NCBI GenBank assembly: GCA_947579665.1
Contig: OX388350.1
Span: 27,437,393-27,501,392, forward strand
Direction: 5' to 3'
From: Sympetrum striolatum
Taxonomy: Eukaryota; Arthropoda; Insecta; Odonata; Libellulidae
DNA: 64,000 nucleotides
The notes under the pieces are model-generated. The model had not been told where the DNA came from, searched no databases, and worked only from the letters and a program-made list of their open reading frames with translations. A program made the translations under genes and the position numbers. Positions 24,911 to 36,870 of this stretch are shown in pieces (position 1 is the first letter of the stretch; each line of letters starts with the position of its first letter).

Positions 24911-25026
24911 TGGTAGTAATTCTAATATTGCTTGGACATCTGTCATCTCGAACATTCAGGCTCCACTTAGAAACGAACCCGGAACCGCTTTAGCGAATGC
25001 GTTCCCCATTTGGGTATTCGAGAGCC
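24911..25026 (-). mobile_element. tRNA-derived SINE, decayed copy 1
   Basis: The plus-strand order GGCTCC, AAACGAACCCGGAACCGCTT, GCG and TATTCGAGAGCC matches the tRNA-like head of the SINEs at 35245, 37748 and 49776, read on the minus strand. The body on the left (TCATCTCGAACATTCAGGC) matches their TCATTTCGCACATAGGC. Several substitutions and no target-site duplication mark it as an old copy. The B box on the minus strand is degraded to GGGTTCGTTTC. Confidence 0.6.
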
Positions 25027-25049
25027 GAAAAGTAATTTTATCATCTTCA

Positions 25050-25760
25050 AAAAGTGTAATATTCACTAATGATTGTCAATAATAAAAAATTTTCAAAGTA
25101 AATCTGTTTTAAATGGAAAACCTTCCGTGAACATCTCTTCAAATTTAAAGAGAAATGCCTCCGCTGATTTTTTCTGAATGAGTAATCCTCTAACCGCATA
25201 CACATTTGGAAAGCCTCTTCTGCATTCAAACTTTTTATCATCTCTTTATGGAACTCTTTATGAGCATTATCATTTGACAAGCCTTCCCGGATCGAACTTG
25301 ATTGATCCGATAACTCCGAATTTCGGTATAAGAAAGAGCTCTACATTTTTTATTTAATGCTCTCCTGTTTTCTGGTAACGCTCATTGCTGAAACGTGCTT
25401 TATCTCGATGCCCTGTTCAAAGAGTTTTTCGTACCTTTCATGGGCCTTCTGCTTGCCTGTTTATTTTGTGATAAATCAATTCTTGTAACTCACAACGAGC
25501 AGAAGAATTCTTTTATGGAGTGATATCAACTTGATTCTCCGAATTCACCTCTCTCGAGATTTTATCCATATTCAATGATCGAGCAGTCTTTATCGCAGAT
25601 AATTCTTTAAGAGTTTTGATTTCACCTTTTGCTTTACTTTTTAGTTTGAAGGCAGTCAATGTGTACGTATAAATGATGAATTTCTACCGGAGTTGCAGCA
25701 GTAGTGAAACGCTCTTTGAAATTCATTCTTTCAACGTACCGGAAATTAAGTTTATTCAAA
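25050..25760 (-). pseudogene. Possible pseudogene of an unidentified helical protein
   Basis: Minus-strand reading, with a few frame changes and stops, gives stretches of charged, helix-like sequence: EIKTLKELSAIKTARSLNMD, then KISREVNSENQVDI; later AHERYEKLFEQGIEIKHVSA; and finally NDNAHKEFHKEMIKSLNAEE, continuing AFQMCMRLEDY. Only the last part is in a formal ORF (25047-25280). The balanced Glu/Lys/Leu composition over about 600 bases is unlike nearby chance ORFs. I do not recognise the family. It could be a processed pseudogene, a decayed transposon ORF, or chance. Confidence 0.35.
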
Positions 25761-27354
25761 AACCCATGACTATGATAATCATTCTATGAATTTCGTTAAT
25801 TTAGTTTTCCTTCATTTATTTAAGATCAAAATTCGGATTGAATTTTTTTCTGAAATGATATGGTTTACTTCAGTTCCAATAAATCTAAATCGTTTAATAA
25901 CTTTTCAATAAATCAATTTCTAATTATAAAAATTGTTTTGACCAAAATTCCTTTACAGTAATTTTTATTTTCTATTTTCAACTATATCTGAAGCTATGAA
26001 GCTCACATTCATTCCAAAAGGAAGAGGATTTAATCCATCTTTATTAAAATAAAAGCAGTTTATTAATCTCGTATTAAGTAGTTTATTATCTCTGAGGCCA
26101 ATAATTCATTTTATGATTAGGTTCATGAGTGAAAGTGTTGGTTATCAATGACTTTAATGCACTTTCTTATTCATGAATTAATTTGAGCACCAATATTTTA
26201 AAATTACTTATTTATTCGTCATTTATATCTCCCATTACGTTACCCCATCATTAGGAAATTAGAAAACATAACTGGCAATCTGTTTTCCGCTGACCTCTTC
26301 GATATATATTCCTTATCAAAATCTATGCTAGTTACAGATTGATAGTATATTTAAACATTTAATCATTGAATTTTTAATTAAGACTATTTCTTAATTGAAG
26401 TTTAGAACGATAATGACTCCATTTATAAATAAGAATTTGAACTATTACCATAAAAAGTAAGCGTAGTTCTTCTGGAAAAGAATTCTGAGGATGCTGGCGG
26501 TATGGATTTTATCCAATCCTTTATAAATATCCGGAGTTAATGCATAAAACGGAATTGGGTGGATTCTAGGAATTCTATCAAAGAGGGATTCTTTTGCATA
26601 TTCAGTTCTCGGACAATACGATCTCAAAAAATTTCCTTGAATAAGGAAAATGAATTGACTAGTTTCTGAGGCTCAAGACGCCACAGGATGTATTTAATTA
26701 CAAAGAAAACACGAAAAATTAAATAAGAAATTATTATCTAGAATTTGTTATCATATACGTATAACTTTATGAATTTACTGCAAGCCTAGCGTCCAAAACC
26801 TATCTTTGTTCTTATGTCACATCTAAAAAATGGATTCTATCTGATTCAATATTCTTTTCTTGGTACTTTATTGATGAATTAGATTGAGAGCTAAATTTAT
26901 GATGAGAATATGATTGAATCATTTATTATTTTGATATTTCGTTCAAATATACGAGAAAAATTCGCTAATCGTAATAGTGCTGTTTTGGAATAGCTTTAAG
27001 CAAGCATTATCTCAATGTAAACTCAACTCCAAATTTACCCCAGTGAAAAAAATATCTGAAGGAGAGTATACTATTCTCTTCATCATTATGTAAGAATATT
27101 ACAATGTGTTCTATTCAATGTAGAAAATTCCAGTGTAGAAATCCCTAGTTGTCGCTTCTCGTTGCTAGTACAGCGAAGGAGGGCATGAAGTGTCATAAAG
27201 CTGTTAATAGCAAGAAATTTATAAATTTTGTGAGAATAACTAGTAAACTTTTTTAAATTGGTAAAAAAATAAACTTTTATAATAGGTAATTCTAAATAGT
27301 AAAATTTTGTAATAGCTAATGGTAAAATAGTGGCATTATCTAATAGCTAAGCTC
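25761..27354. other. Strongly AT-rich non-coding stretch
   Basis: No gene or distinct repeat was recognised. 27220-27340 is low-complexity A/T sequence with recurring AATAGCTAA/AATAGGTAA words. Confidence 0.5.
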
Positions 27355-27745
27355 CAAATGCATCGTTTAGGGGGGTGGATATCCACTTTGTCAAGCCGTC
27401 CTCTATTGATTCCAGTCGATTTTGTTTTCAATATGGAGCTTCGTAACTCCCCATGTACCTCCACGTAATAAAGCCGCTCTCCGCAACGCTTGTCGGGGGG
27501 GGAGAACTCGAAGACGTGGTGCAGCGCCCTGTCATCTTTTTTTCTGCGCATGGCATGGCCCGTTTCCACCTATGGTTAGCGTTTTGCGCCTTCCCAACGT
27601 CCGAAACATCTCTGAATGACCGTTGGGGACCCTCCCGGTGAGGAATCCCCTTAAGAATGCTTCAGGGTGGGCCAGCGATCGATTCGATGGATCGAAAGGC
27701 GTATCGATCGAGGTGCGCCAGGAAGCATAGGGCTCCCCCGAGAAA
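27355..27745. other. GC-rich island with ATCGAT cluster
   Basis: This island is GC-rich against very AT-rich flanks. At 27676-27712 the words CGATCGATTCGATGGATCGA and GTATCGATCGAGG cluster. TATCGATA-type sites bind the insulator and promoter factors DREF and BEAF-32 in flies; here only near-matches exist, so a regulatory role is inference. The overlapping ORFs (27336-27641, both strands) have no recognisable motif. Confidence 0.4.
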
Positions 27746-28282
27746 CTTAAGTTTTCGGAATGTTATTAAAGAGTTGTGAGTACTGCCCTTTAGCGGGGGA
27801 TACTGTTTTGGGATTTGGAGACTAAAATTTTAATCGAACTGCTCCATGGGAGTGATCATTGGAGGATATTTTGCGTACGTTTCCTTGGTTTCAATTCAGT
27901 AAATAAATTCCTCTTATATGTATTGAAAATCTTCGTTCTCGTAATTTGTATCTCCACTACTCTATTGAATCATTCAATTTCCATCCTCGTATCCAACGAA
28001 GGAAGTTAAAGAGTTATGGTTCCATCAGTGTCCCAGATATCGAAAAGGAAAATTCCAGTAACTTTTCTAGAAATTTTGTGTCTTAAACTAATGTTTTTGA
28101 AATACTCCTCTTGTGGAATAATAATAATGATACATTTCAAGTATGAAGTAGAAAACATAAAAAGGGGAAAGAAGCCGTAGGTAGTGGGCTCAGAAGGAAT
28201 TATTTGTTTTTCTATTTCTTAGCGTCGAATTATAAGTTTTAATACTTATCCCTGTTTCTGGGTTAATTGATTGTTAATTTTA
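27746..28282. other. AT-rich non-coding stretch, nothing recognised
   Basis: The ORF at 27815-28009 (plus) has hydrophobic low-information content. No other feature was seen. Confidence 0.5.
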
Positions 28283-28316
28283 ACTGTTTTATCTCTTCAT
28301 GAAGAGATAAAACAGT
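28283..28316. repeat. Perfect 34-bp palindrome, no spacer
   Basis: ACTGTTTTATCTCTTCA joins directly to its exact reverse complement TGAAGAGATAAAACAGT; the axis lies between 28299 and 28300. The right half is the start of the protein-like segment that follows, so the left half is an inverted copy of 17 bases of it, as expected at a snap-back or inverted-duplication breakpoint. Confidence 0.9.
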
Positions 28317-28536
28317 ATGTGAGCAATGATTTCAAACCAGTTATGAGAGTAGATGCTTTCCCATGCCATACACTGGCAGTTGAAAGATCCCATAAGCTAG
28401 TGACCGAAGCTTCAAGTAAAGTATGTGGACACAGTTCCAGAAACGGCTATATTACAACCACATTACAATCACACTCAGAGATGCCAACGTTTTCACACAA
28501 ATCCGAATTTCGTTGTTTATCGATAGATAAAGACTA
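28297..28536 (+). pseudogene. Fragment of a conserved uncharacterised arthropod protein
   Basis: Open reading from the palindrome axis to a TAG at 28534-28536 gives about 79 residues, including FPCHTLAVERSHKLVTEAS, then SKVCGHSSRNGYI and FSHKSEFRCLS. The pattern of Phe-Pro-Cys-His-Thr, Ala-Val-Glu-Arg, Leu-Val-Thr-Glu-Ala, Val-Cys-Gly and an Arg-Asn-Gly-Tyr-Ile block recalls, from memory, the C-terminal end of a family of uncharacterised proteins that is multicopy in arthropod genomes and probably linked to mobile elements. Nothing upstream continues it, since the reading begins at the palindrome. An ATG further upstream (28271) is not homologous. I take it as a broken C-terminal fragment; family assignment needs a search. 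Confidence 0.5.
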
Positions 28537-29225
28537 GAATGGAAACATAAAGAGAGAGAAAGCGAAATTAATTTGTACATATTCTAAATAACACATCCTA
28601 CATTGGATGGTTGGTTGGGTAGGGTGTGGGTGGAACTCGAAGTGCAGCCACGTCCCCGTGGTGAGTTCTGGGTCGTTTTGTAAACAAAATGAGCGAAGAT
28701 CTGCACCAAAAATTGAATATTGAAACAAAAAATTACCAAATATATACCATTAGAAAATTTCTAAATTATCTGAAAGGAAACCGCCTCGCCTCTGTCCAGG
28801 TAGGCTACTCTGCTGTTTTTGACGAAGCTGCGCGACCTAATTCCACTTGAATATCAAAGTTTCTATTATATGCTTGGATTTAAATATATTATTGTTATTA
28901 TTTATTATCCAATTATCATTGTAATAGAATCAAACTATAGCATCTCTAAAGGTCGCATGATTAAAATGTACTAAACTGTCAAACTTTTAAATTTTGCAAA
29001 AAAACTACTAATTTTACTCATTTTGTACTATGTTGCGCGGCCGGAAGATATGAAACAAATGTAAAATAAGTGCATATAAATTGATTTCACATACTTTTAG
29101 TAGTTAATTCATGGTATAGGAACGCAATTAAAACCATCTGGCATGTTTTAAAAAATTATGAAAAATTAAGGTTTTTCACAATTTTTTGCTAACTTCGATG
29201 GCATTGCGCGACCGGAAGACAAATT
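28537..29225 (+). repeat. AT-rich sequence with repeated GCGCG(A/G)CCGGAAGA words
   Basis: GTTGCGCGGCCGGAAGA near 29033 and ATTGCGCGACCGGAAGA near 29203 match in 15 of 17 positions, about 170 bp apart. A related GCTGCGCGACCTAA lies near 28828. CpG-rich words like these stand out in the AT-rich setting and may be part of the non-coding region of the element that carried the preceding protein fragment. No ORF is supported. Confidence 0.4.
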
Positions 29226-31650
29226 TATAAAAAAATAATAATTAGTGCTTTTTTCATGTCTATACCAATCGCAAGTTTTCGCACTATAGCGATCTGAAAT
29301 TTTAAAAAAAGTTTTTTTCGAACCACCCTACTGTATATTACTCTCAGATGTACTAAATTTAAGTTTAGAAACATTTTTCTAGCAGAATATATTTTAAAAT
29401 ACTCAAAATAAGAAATTATTCTTATACTTTTCTTCAAATTGCACTGAAATATATTCCGCTCCGCAGAATTCCGCTTGTAATTTCCTTTGTTTTACAGAGA
29501 TTTTATTTTCTTTGAAGTAAAAGCTAAAAGGAAAAGAAAAAGATAAAATAAAAGATGAGCCTTCCTTCTCTCTATCTCAAATTCTATAAACATTCTTCAT
29601 TCTTCAGTTTAATTTCAACATCAAGATCATTTGTCTTTTTGGAAATTTATGTTTATGGACAATTTTTTTTCAGATTCATAATAATGTCATCGAAGGTGGA
29701 CCTGCTATTTAGCTATCCATCAACCTAGGGGAATTTTGTCGACTGTCATAGCATCCTGTCGTATAACAACTTGCAACCTACTCTCCAATACTCCTTCATC
29801 TTCAATTATTCTTCCAACAACCTCCTCTATCCTGCTGTTTATGGGCCAGTAATCACATGTTCTTCTTCGCAGCCTTAATTGATTATTTTTAAATAAGTAA
29901 ATAATAAATAATTTTTTTATTATGTCCTGTGGTAAGACACCTGTTTACAACAGTGTATTACAGTACAGGTATCATATCATGGTATTACTTTTGCAAATCA
30001 TTTTACATGATATTATTTTTGCAATTATCTTTGTTCATTACTTTATGTCATAAATTATTAATGGGATATGCTCGACTTGTTCATTCCTTATTTGACAATT
30101 ATTGGCACCCTGCAAACTTTTCTGAAAAAAATTACTTCCGCCTTATCCAATTTCTTTCCGCTGGCTTTCTTAATTTATGTACCGCAGGAGGTAATTATTT
30201 TTACAATAATTCTATATACCAAGTCCAATTTCATATTTATTTGCCAAGCATAGATTTTGTTACATTAGATAGTAAATAAATAAATTAACCAAATTAATCG
30301 TACTTACCTTTACTGTTATTCGTCTGGAGGTGTAAAACCTCCAAGACAGAGTTTTGGAGTTTTGCTCTGCCCACTTATTTTAGGATAACTGTGAATGTTT
30401 CTTCTTTACTGAGGGATACATTATTTTCCAAATTAATCGCGAATCACCTGGTCTTATACACGATCAAAGGTTCTCTAAACTTACATGAAGTATCTTTCGA
30501 GTCTTTATCTACTGTGACTTGATCGTTGGCAAACAATAAGTGATAAGGATATCGCTATTGATACCAATACTTAAACACTTTCTGCACCGATTTTTCATCT
30601 TCTTTTCTGCTGTTCTGTGGCATATATTTTAAAAAGGATAGAATAAAGAGGACGTTAGTTATTTTAGCATTTTGTTATTTAGAAATTTGTGATTATTCTT
30701 TGTAAAGTAGCTAGTGGAAATGTTGTGTAGTTCAATGTCGTATTTTATTTACTTTGCAATCAGAGCGTATCTTGATAATACTACAAAAAATAGAACCATG
30801 GGGGAAGGATTTTTAAATCTATCTGAGCCTGTTTCGGGCATTTATTTCCGCCTGTGGGATCTGCTTTTGTAAATGACTGAATGGCACGGTGCCCCTATCC
30901 CATCTAAATGAACTAGGGAAAATTTCCATCAATAAATTTTTTCTCAATTTTTTTCCACTCAATTTCTTCGAGGAATGTTTTCATTATTTCAATGCAGAGA
31001 TTATTTTAAGCTATTTCCCGCTATTTCCTTGATATTTTAGCTCAGCCAGAGATAGAGCACCCCTAGTTTCCTGAGGAACACTTAATTTTAAAGGCGAAAT
31101 TTCGTCATTTTTGAAAGCCAACGTTTTCCATATCAGTACATAGTTTTTGTTAAAGTTAACGATCCTCAAGATGATCTAATTAACAAAGAAAATGGTTGAT
31201 CATATGGTAATTTTGTTTGCTGAATTCTTATTTTATCTATAGCCGAGAACAGGAAATATCTGTATTTTGCTAATGATTATCACAAAAACCATTGTTTTTG
31301 ATTAAGGATTTAACAGGCCCAAGTACATTTTTACGATAAGGACGTAATTGCCCACTACAGGACTGTTCCAGCAAAAGCGGGACATATGACCCGCTTACTG
31401 TGTGGTAAAATTATGTCAAAATGAACATTCCTCGATTTTATTAAAACCTTGCCAGTCTTTCTCTAGGAAGTTTTACATTGAATAAAATTCTTCGAGAATA
31501 AATGAACATCTTTAACAAAGAAAACTAATCAGCTTGCCAGCTTAATTTATTCTAGGAAAAATGGCTCAAATTTCCAATGATACTTTATATATAGATATAC
31601 TTCAAAATAGTTCAAGTTGAAGATTCTCCCGTTGGGAGGCTCATTTTGGA
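29226..31650. other. AT-rich non-coding stretch
   Basis: The ORF at 29929-30279 (plus, 116 codons) is rich in Phe, Tyr, Leu and Ser but has no known motif and matches AT-rich composition. A small hairpin with GGAGGT/ACCTCC arms lies at about 30321-30341, and a 22-bp near-palindrome (AAGCGGG/CCCGCTT around CATATG) at 31375-31396. Nothing else is recognised. Confidence 0.5.
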
Positions 31651-31893
31651 TAGGATGGTCAGTAGTGACTAGTCAAAGGTCTCCTGTAAGTTCCTTGTTT
31701 GCGAGTGACTCGCAGTGTCCCGTCAGGAGAAGTTCCCCCTCGCTGGTGTGAGTTGGTCGGCACAAATTCCGAAGTCTCGCTCGGATCGATAGGGCAGAGG
31801 GACGGAGAAAGCGTCTTGTGTGACCGAAACGCAAATGGAATTCCCATTCACGCCGTACGAATTCTACGTGCGTTTCCTTCTTTCGATCCACAT
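31651..31893. other. Moderately GC-rich segment, function unknown
   Basis: Overlapping ORFs on both strands (31659-31954 minus, 31699-32011 plus) share the same bases, and none has a recognisable domain. It lies directly before the first copy of a direct repeat. Confidence 0.4.
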
Positions 31894-32101
31894 GGACTGC
31901 AAAGTTCAGAGTGACCCTCCCCAAAATCCCGAGTTGGAACCAAAAAATTGCCAAAATATAGCAACCGGAGACGCGTTTTATTCAAGAAAAATTTCTATTT
32001 TTTTTGGATGACTGTCATGATTAGACATCAGTGTACTTCTCTAGGGTGGAGTGCTCTGAGTACTGGGAACATAAATGATTAAATAATTGATACTGAAAAT
32101 T
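31894..32101 (+). repeat. Dispersed direct repeat, copy 1
   Basis: This is similar over about 208 bp to 32822-33031. Matching blocks are GGACTGCAA, CCAAAATC(C/A)CGA, AATATAGC(A/G)ACC, TTTTATTC(A/C)AG, TTTCTATTTTTTT, GTGCTCT and a final GAAAATT, in the same order and orientation. It is probably two copies of an old dispersed element, with no ORF and no family name. Confidence 0.6.
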
Positions 32102-32821
32102 AAAAAAAAATAAAAGTGCAATTTTAATAACAAATAGGATAGTTAAAATTGAATATGATGCTCAAGAACCACCAAATATTGTTATAAATAAATGTACTCC
32201 ACTATCGCAGGACATTTTTTATACAGGAGATTAAATATTTGCAGCTAGGTTTAAGTTCCAAGTCGAATTAAATTTCTGATTGTTTCAATGCACACCGTAA
32301 CAGGTTGAATGTACTAAAAGATTACCTTCCGATTTATGTAATAATAAGAATAATAAACATTTTATTAGGCTAAGCTTGAGAGTTTTAATTCTCTTCTTAC
32401 ATCTAACTCTTCTTCGTATAAATTTTAAAGAAACAGAATTCTTGAAAAAATAGAAGAAAACTACATTGCGGGTTTAAAAACGTAAGGTTTAGCTTAAAAA
32501 AATATACTAAAATACATATAACTGTCGAAATTGTTAAAAGTCGAAAAACCTGCGAAACCAACTGATAATTAAGTAGATTCTTATGGAAAAGCAGGTTAAG
32601 AGAAATCTGCAAATCAAACAAGACATTACATATACTTATTCACACAAATGAATAATTATAAATGTTTGTATAACGGTGAAGAACATAGTGTAAAGCAAGT
32701 AATAATACAAGAAAAATAGCTACAAAACTAAAACGACAATAGATTAGTGGATATTAAAGAGATTACTAGTATAACCAATTTCGTCAATACTAACTCATAA
32801 GATTACATTTATTTGGCCTTC

Positions 32822-33031
32822 GGACTGCAATCCCTCCAACTGGGCCAAAGTGATCGCCCCCAAAATCACGATTAGAACGAACTATTGTCGAAATTTAGCG
32901 ACCGACTTCTCGTTTCATTCCAGGAAATACTATTCTATTTTTTTACAGGTCCTCCAATACACATTTTAGGAACATTGTGTGCTCTAGTAATTCTTTATGC
33001 TTATAAAATACCAATTATTCTGTGAAAATTG
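32822..33031 (+). repeat. Dispersed direct repeat, copy 2
   Basis: It matches copy 1 at 31894-32101 block for block, from GGACTGCAA to GAAAATT, with many substitutions and small indels. Neither copy has visible terminal repeats or target-site duplications. The 720 bp between the copies is AT-rich with no recognised feature. Confidence 0.6.
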
Positions 33032-35231
33032 TTAGGAAAGAGAAGTTCGAAAAGAATATTGTACATTTGAGATTGTGTAAACCAGGTAATTTAACCATAT
33101 TATAACATTAACCGTTCAGTCGAGTAAAATCTACCATAGTAGCCCTACTTCGTGGAAAGTTATTATAAAGAGTGAAGAAGAACTAAGCAATTTCCACAAG
33201 AAAAGTTTCATTCTCTCTCACTCTCTCCTCCAAACTTACATGTTGTATAAGGACCTGCATTTTGTGTACATTTTAACAGTTGTTAGCTTATAGCCGAAAC
33301 CGGTCGTCAAGATAAAACTTTTCATTTGGCAATCACTAATTTCTTCTTCGCTCTTTGCCGGATAACCGAGTATTTTATCGAAGTGTCGCCTGTGAAAATT
33401 CAATTTTACCTCAGTTAATCGACTTTGTTTCATTTTATATCGACATAAGAAACTTAGCGTGAAAAAGTGAAAGCCTTTAATTTAAAAAATCTTTTTTTTT
33501 GAAAGCTAGGATAAATGTTGCAATATTTTATTCCCAGTAGTATCTGTCTAACAAAAAGTAGTATTGATAATGTTGCAAAGCTCTCTGATATTATGAATTC
33601 AAAGCATTAACCTGTTCAAGTAAGAGTATTTTCTCGTAATCCATGCTAGAAAATTTGGACAGCGTGGAAGCTTTATCCTAAAGATATATTCGATGAGATT
33701 TCTTCATGATTTCAGCCACTAATTGGATCTTTTGCCGTTTCTGGACTTAATCTTTGCAGATAATTCAGTTTTCTCGTCGAGCAAACGGCTTTATCTTTTG
33801 ATCTCGAAGTATCTATACTTAATCAGTATATAGAGGATTTGTGTCTCGCTGCCCAAGCACATTAAACAGTAAAAACATTCGCATTCCAGCTAAAAAGGAG
33901 CATTTACGTTGTTAATTGATTTCTTAGCGGAGTAATTACCGCAACACATTTTCATATTTAATTATTTTTTCATTTTCAAAACAGTACCCTTTTTATTCAA
34001 TTATCTTTGTTTTGCTTACTTGATCTAAAGTAGATTTGCTTGGTATTTCCAAGAGTACCAACGGATTAAATCATCAAGTTACGTAAATAAGAACGATTTA
34101 TTTATTTTCCTCTTTGCGGCTGCTTCGTTGCGTGCTGTTAAATGAACGATGCTTCAGCGAGAGATTCCGAGAAATTTTCCACGATCTTTCCAATTTTCTT
34201 TCCTCCTCTCGTTCTTTTTGCTTTTTCATTTCATTATTTTATAAGTCCGCCACCGCCCATTGCAGTGAGGCGGTGCCATTTTAATGCCTTTTAATTTCAC
34301 CGCAGACAGTAGTCGGCGTCCATTTATTATTTTGCGGTCCAACCCCAGAATTCTCCCCTCAACTGCGTCTTTTTTTCAAAGGCAGTGGATTATCCTGGTT
34401 TTCAGCATTCCCGTTTTACACCCGCGCATTTGAACGTGCTTTATCCGATGATTTATCTTCGCGTTTTATAGGTTTCGTGGTAGTTGAAGATTTAAGGGTT
34501 TCTGGTCCAGGTGTACTGCATCCTTTGCGCTGTGATTCATTCTCTGGCGATAAATCCCTGGACGTTGATTCGATCCAATTATGAATTTTCCTCCTTGCAG
34601 ATTCTATCGTCTTTATTTGGGTGCAAGTTTGGGTGGCATTTTACGGTTTTTCTGTTGTTTACCCAGTATTCTTTTATTCCTTTGTCTATATTGTAGCGGA
34701 AAGCTATGTATTGCTCTCAAATTATCTATTTTTCTGCTATATTCAGCTATATTTTTGAATGGGTTATGATATATCTCCATAGGATTTATATTTTTATGCT
34801 CTATGTCACTGTAATCCAACTCATTCTTTTAGCTACAGAGAATCAACTTTAAGATCAAGTGGTCTCATGCGATGCCAGGTAATTAATGTATCAGGGGAAA
34901 AGAATATCACGAGATAATAAATTATTGCTAGAAGAATGGAAATTCGACAATACCTCTCATCTTCCAGAAGATAATACTTTCTAATGTAGCGTTAGAAGAA
35001 TGAAGATTATCACTTATTTGGCAAGTTCCACGCAAACATACTCATACAGCTTATACGTTAAGCTTAGGTAGTAGAATACTTTACCGATTATGGAGATATT
35101 CAACTTTAAAATCCTTGCAATCGTCTTTTTAAGAACAAAAACATTATTTTCGGCTCTACGAATCAAATTAATTCATATAGAAATATCAACTCTCCATCGT
35201 TTAGAATGACGTTGTGTAGAGCTTCTAGCCT
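33032..35231. other. Non-coding stretch with one core-motif relic
   Basis: At about 33293-33308 GCCGAAACCGGTCGTC (plus strand) resembles the GAAACCGG end of the foldback-element core. ORFs near 34511-34819 on both strands are mirror artefacts. No gene is recognised. Confidence 0.45.
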
Positions 35232-35244
35232 GTAAACCTTTACT

Positions 35245-35375
35245 AGTAGTTGTAGGATTGTTAAAAGTGCTTCAACAGCTTAGGACAATTCGCACGTAGC
35301 TCCCACCGGGAATCGAATCTGGGACTACTTTCACCTAAGTCGAAAGCGTTGGACACATGGCTATACGGAAGCCCC
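35245..35375 (-). mobile_element. tRNA-derived SINE, copy 2 (13-bp target-site duplication)
   Basis: The 131-bp element is flanked by an exact 13-bp duplication, GTAAACCTTTACT, at 35232-35244 and 35376-35388, direct proof of retroposition. Read on the minus strand it starts with a tRNA-like head (A box near TAGCCATGTGTCC, B box GATTCGATTCCC next to the GGTGGGAGC end) followed by a body of about 55 bp and a short tail ending in TAC-like units. It is somewhat diverged from the copies at 37748 and 49776. No ORF is expected or seen. Confidence 0.85.
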
Positions 35376-35388
35376 GTAAACCTTTACT

Positions 35389-36794
35389 CTTTGATAGAGT
35401 TGTTTATAAATTTGAGAAGTTTGACGGTTTGGCAAGTAATTTGAGGAGAATTTATCAAATACTTCGGTGTAGGATTTACTTTTAGATGTTTAGTAATAGT
35501 CCAGCAAAAAGTTGAGTGAATATTATAGTAAATTGAGTAAAGGGTATATTATATTATGTAGCAAGTTCAGTATAGGGTATAGTAAATTTTTGCTTAAACG
35601 GTAAAGTAAGTATTTTTTGAAGTACCTACTTTGTAACCAGCAACTGTGCTTTTTATTTTAAAAATATGAAAATGTTAAGAGTTAATATTATTTGGTAAGA
35701 TTTGGTGTTTCAAAATGCATGTGGATATCATGTTGCCTGTAAATTATATTTGAGAAACAAAATTTTGAATTTTTTAAATTCTTTCAATTCAAAAGCCTTT
35801 TCAAAATTAAAATTAGAACGCTATTCACGTACTAGAGGTGCCTAAAATCGTGACATTTCCAAACGAATCTATAGGTTCGCGTTGTGAACGTACCTCGTAA
35901 TTCAATTGGCATTTGAGGATTTCGCCCGAAGCATTCGAGACAGGTTATGGTGGCGGAGGAAGGTCGAGAAGTAAGGTCGGCAAAACTTCTGCTCTAATTG
36001 GACCAGATTATGCAACGGCGCACCTGTGAAGAGAAAACACTCCAAAGTCTCTCCGATTGTGTCGGGCATTCCTCCCTCAAATACCATTCCCTAATGATCC
36101 AACCATTCCCGTATAATTCCTACTTTTTGCTGCCGCTCTGTCACCATCGTCAATCGTTTATGTCTTCTCACCCGAACCGCTTCGACGATTATTTATATTC
36201 CACGCACGTCTTTCGGAACAAGTTGAGAAAAGATATTCCCTTTTTTCGACGATTCCTCTTTTTAAATGCATCGAGCCAGGCCATCCCGCGATCCCATTGA
36301 GGAAATAAAATAATTTTAGAAGAAAAATTCTTTCGGCAATTTTTTTCTTTTATTTTCGTTCATTATACTGGATTGTTGGCGTTTCATGATTTCATGAGTT
36401 GTCCAGGTCAATGTCGATAAGTGAGGTGGGCAAAGCAAAATAATTGTTATGTGAGGTCAAGAGCTTTTAGATAAAACTGCGACACGATGACATATGAATA
36501 CAATTTCTGTATTATTCAAGGAGGAAAAATCAAAATTATTGCTGTAAAAAGGATCAGCATCATTCATATCTTGAAACTTACTCATCATCGCAATATCTGG
36601 AGGTATTACCTTCCAAACTTAAAATAAAACAAGCAGTTGATCAATAAAAATATGCATTGCTTGTTTTGGTATTTTTCAAAGAACTAGGTCGTAGTTTGAG
36701 TAACTCCATCATATTGTCTAGGATGTTGTGTTTTTGTATTTATTTGTTTTTAACATCTCTTTTATTCAGCATTTTTCTTTTTATGACGCTCATA
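35389..36794. other. Non-coding stretch, nothing recognised
   Basis: ORFs on opposite strands (35902-36087 minus, 35998-36300 plus) overlap in a slightly GC-richer segment and have no known motif. Confidence 0.5.
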
Positions 36795-36870
36795 TCCATG
36801 ACTGCACTCAAACCCGGGACCCTGTTATCGTAAGACTACTGTGATAACGATTTCCGTCGTAACCGACCAA
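36795..36870 (-). repeat. tRNA-like relic (minus strand)
   Basis: On the minus strand GGGTCCCGGGTTTGAGTGC resembles the B-box and T-arm region of a tRNA, preceded by GTTATC...GATAAC that could form an anticodon-like stem. The A box is not clear and the acceptor stem is not closed. It may be a decayed tRNA-derived SINE of a different family from the five listed copies. Confidence 0.3.

Noticed and set aside
29929..30279. 116-codon ORF rich in aromatic residues, possible membrane protein
   Set aside because: Composition follows AT-rich DNA, hydrophobic runs are irregular, and no family resemblance was found.
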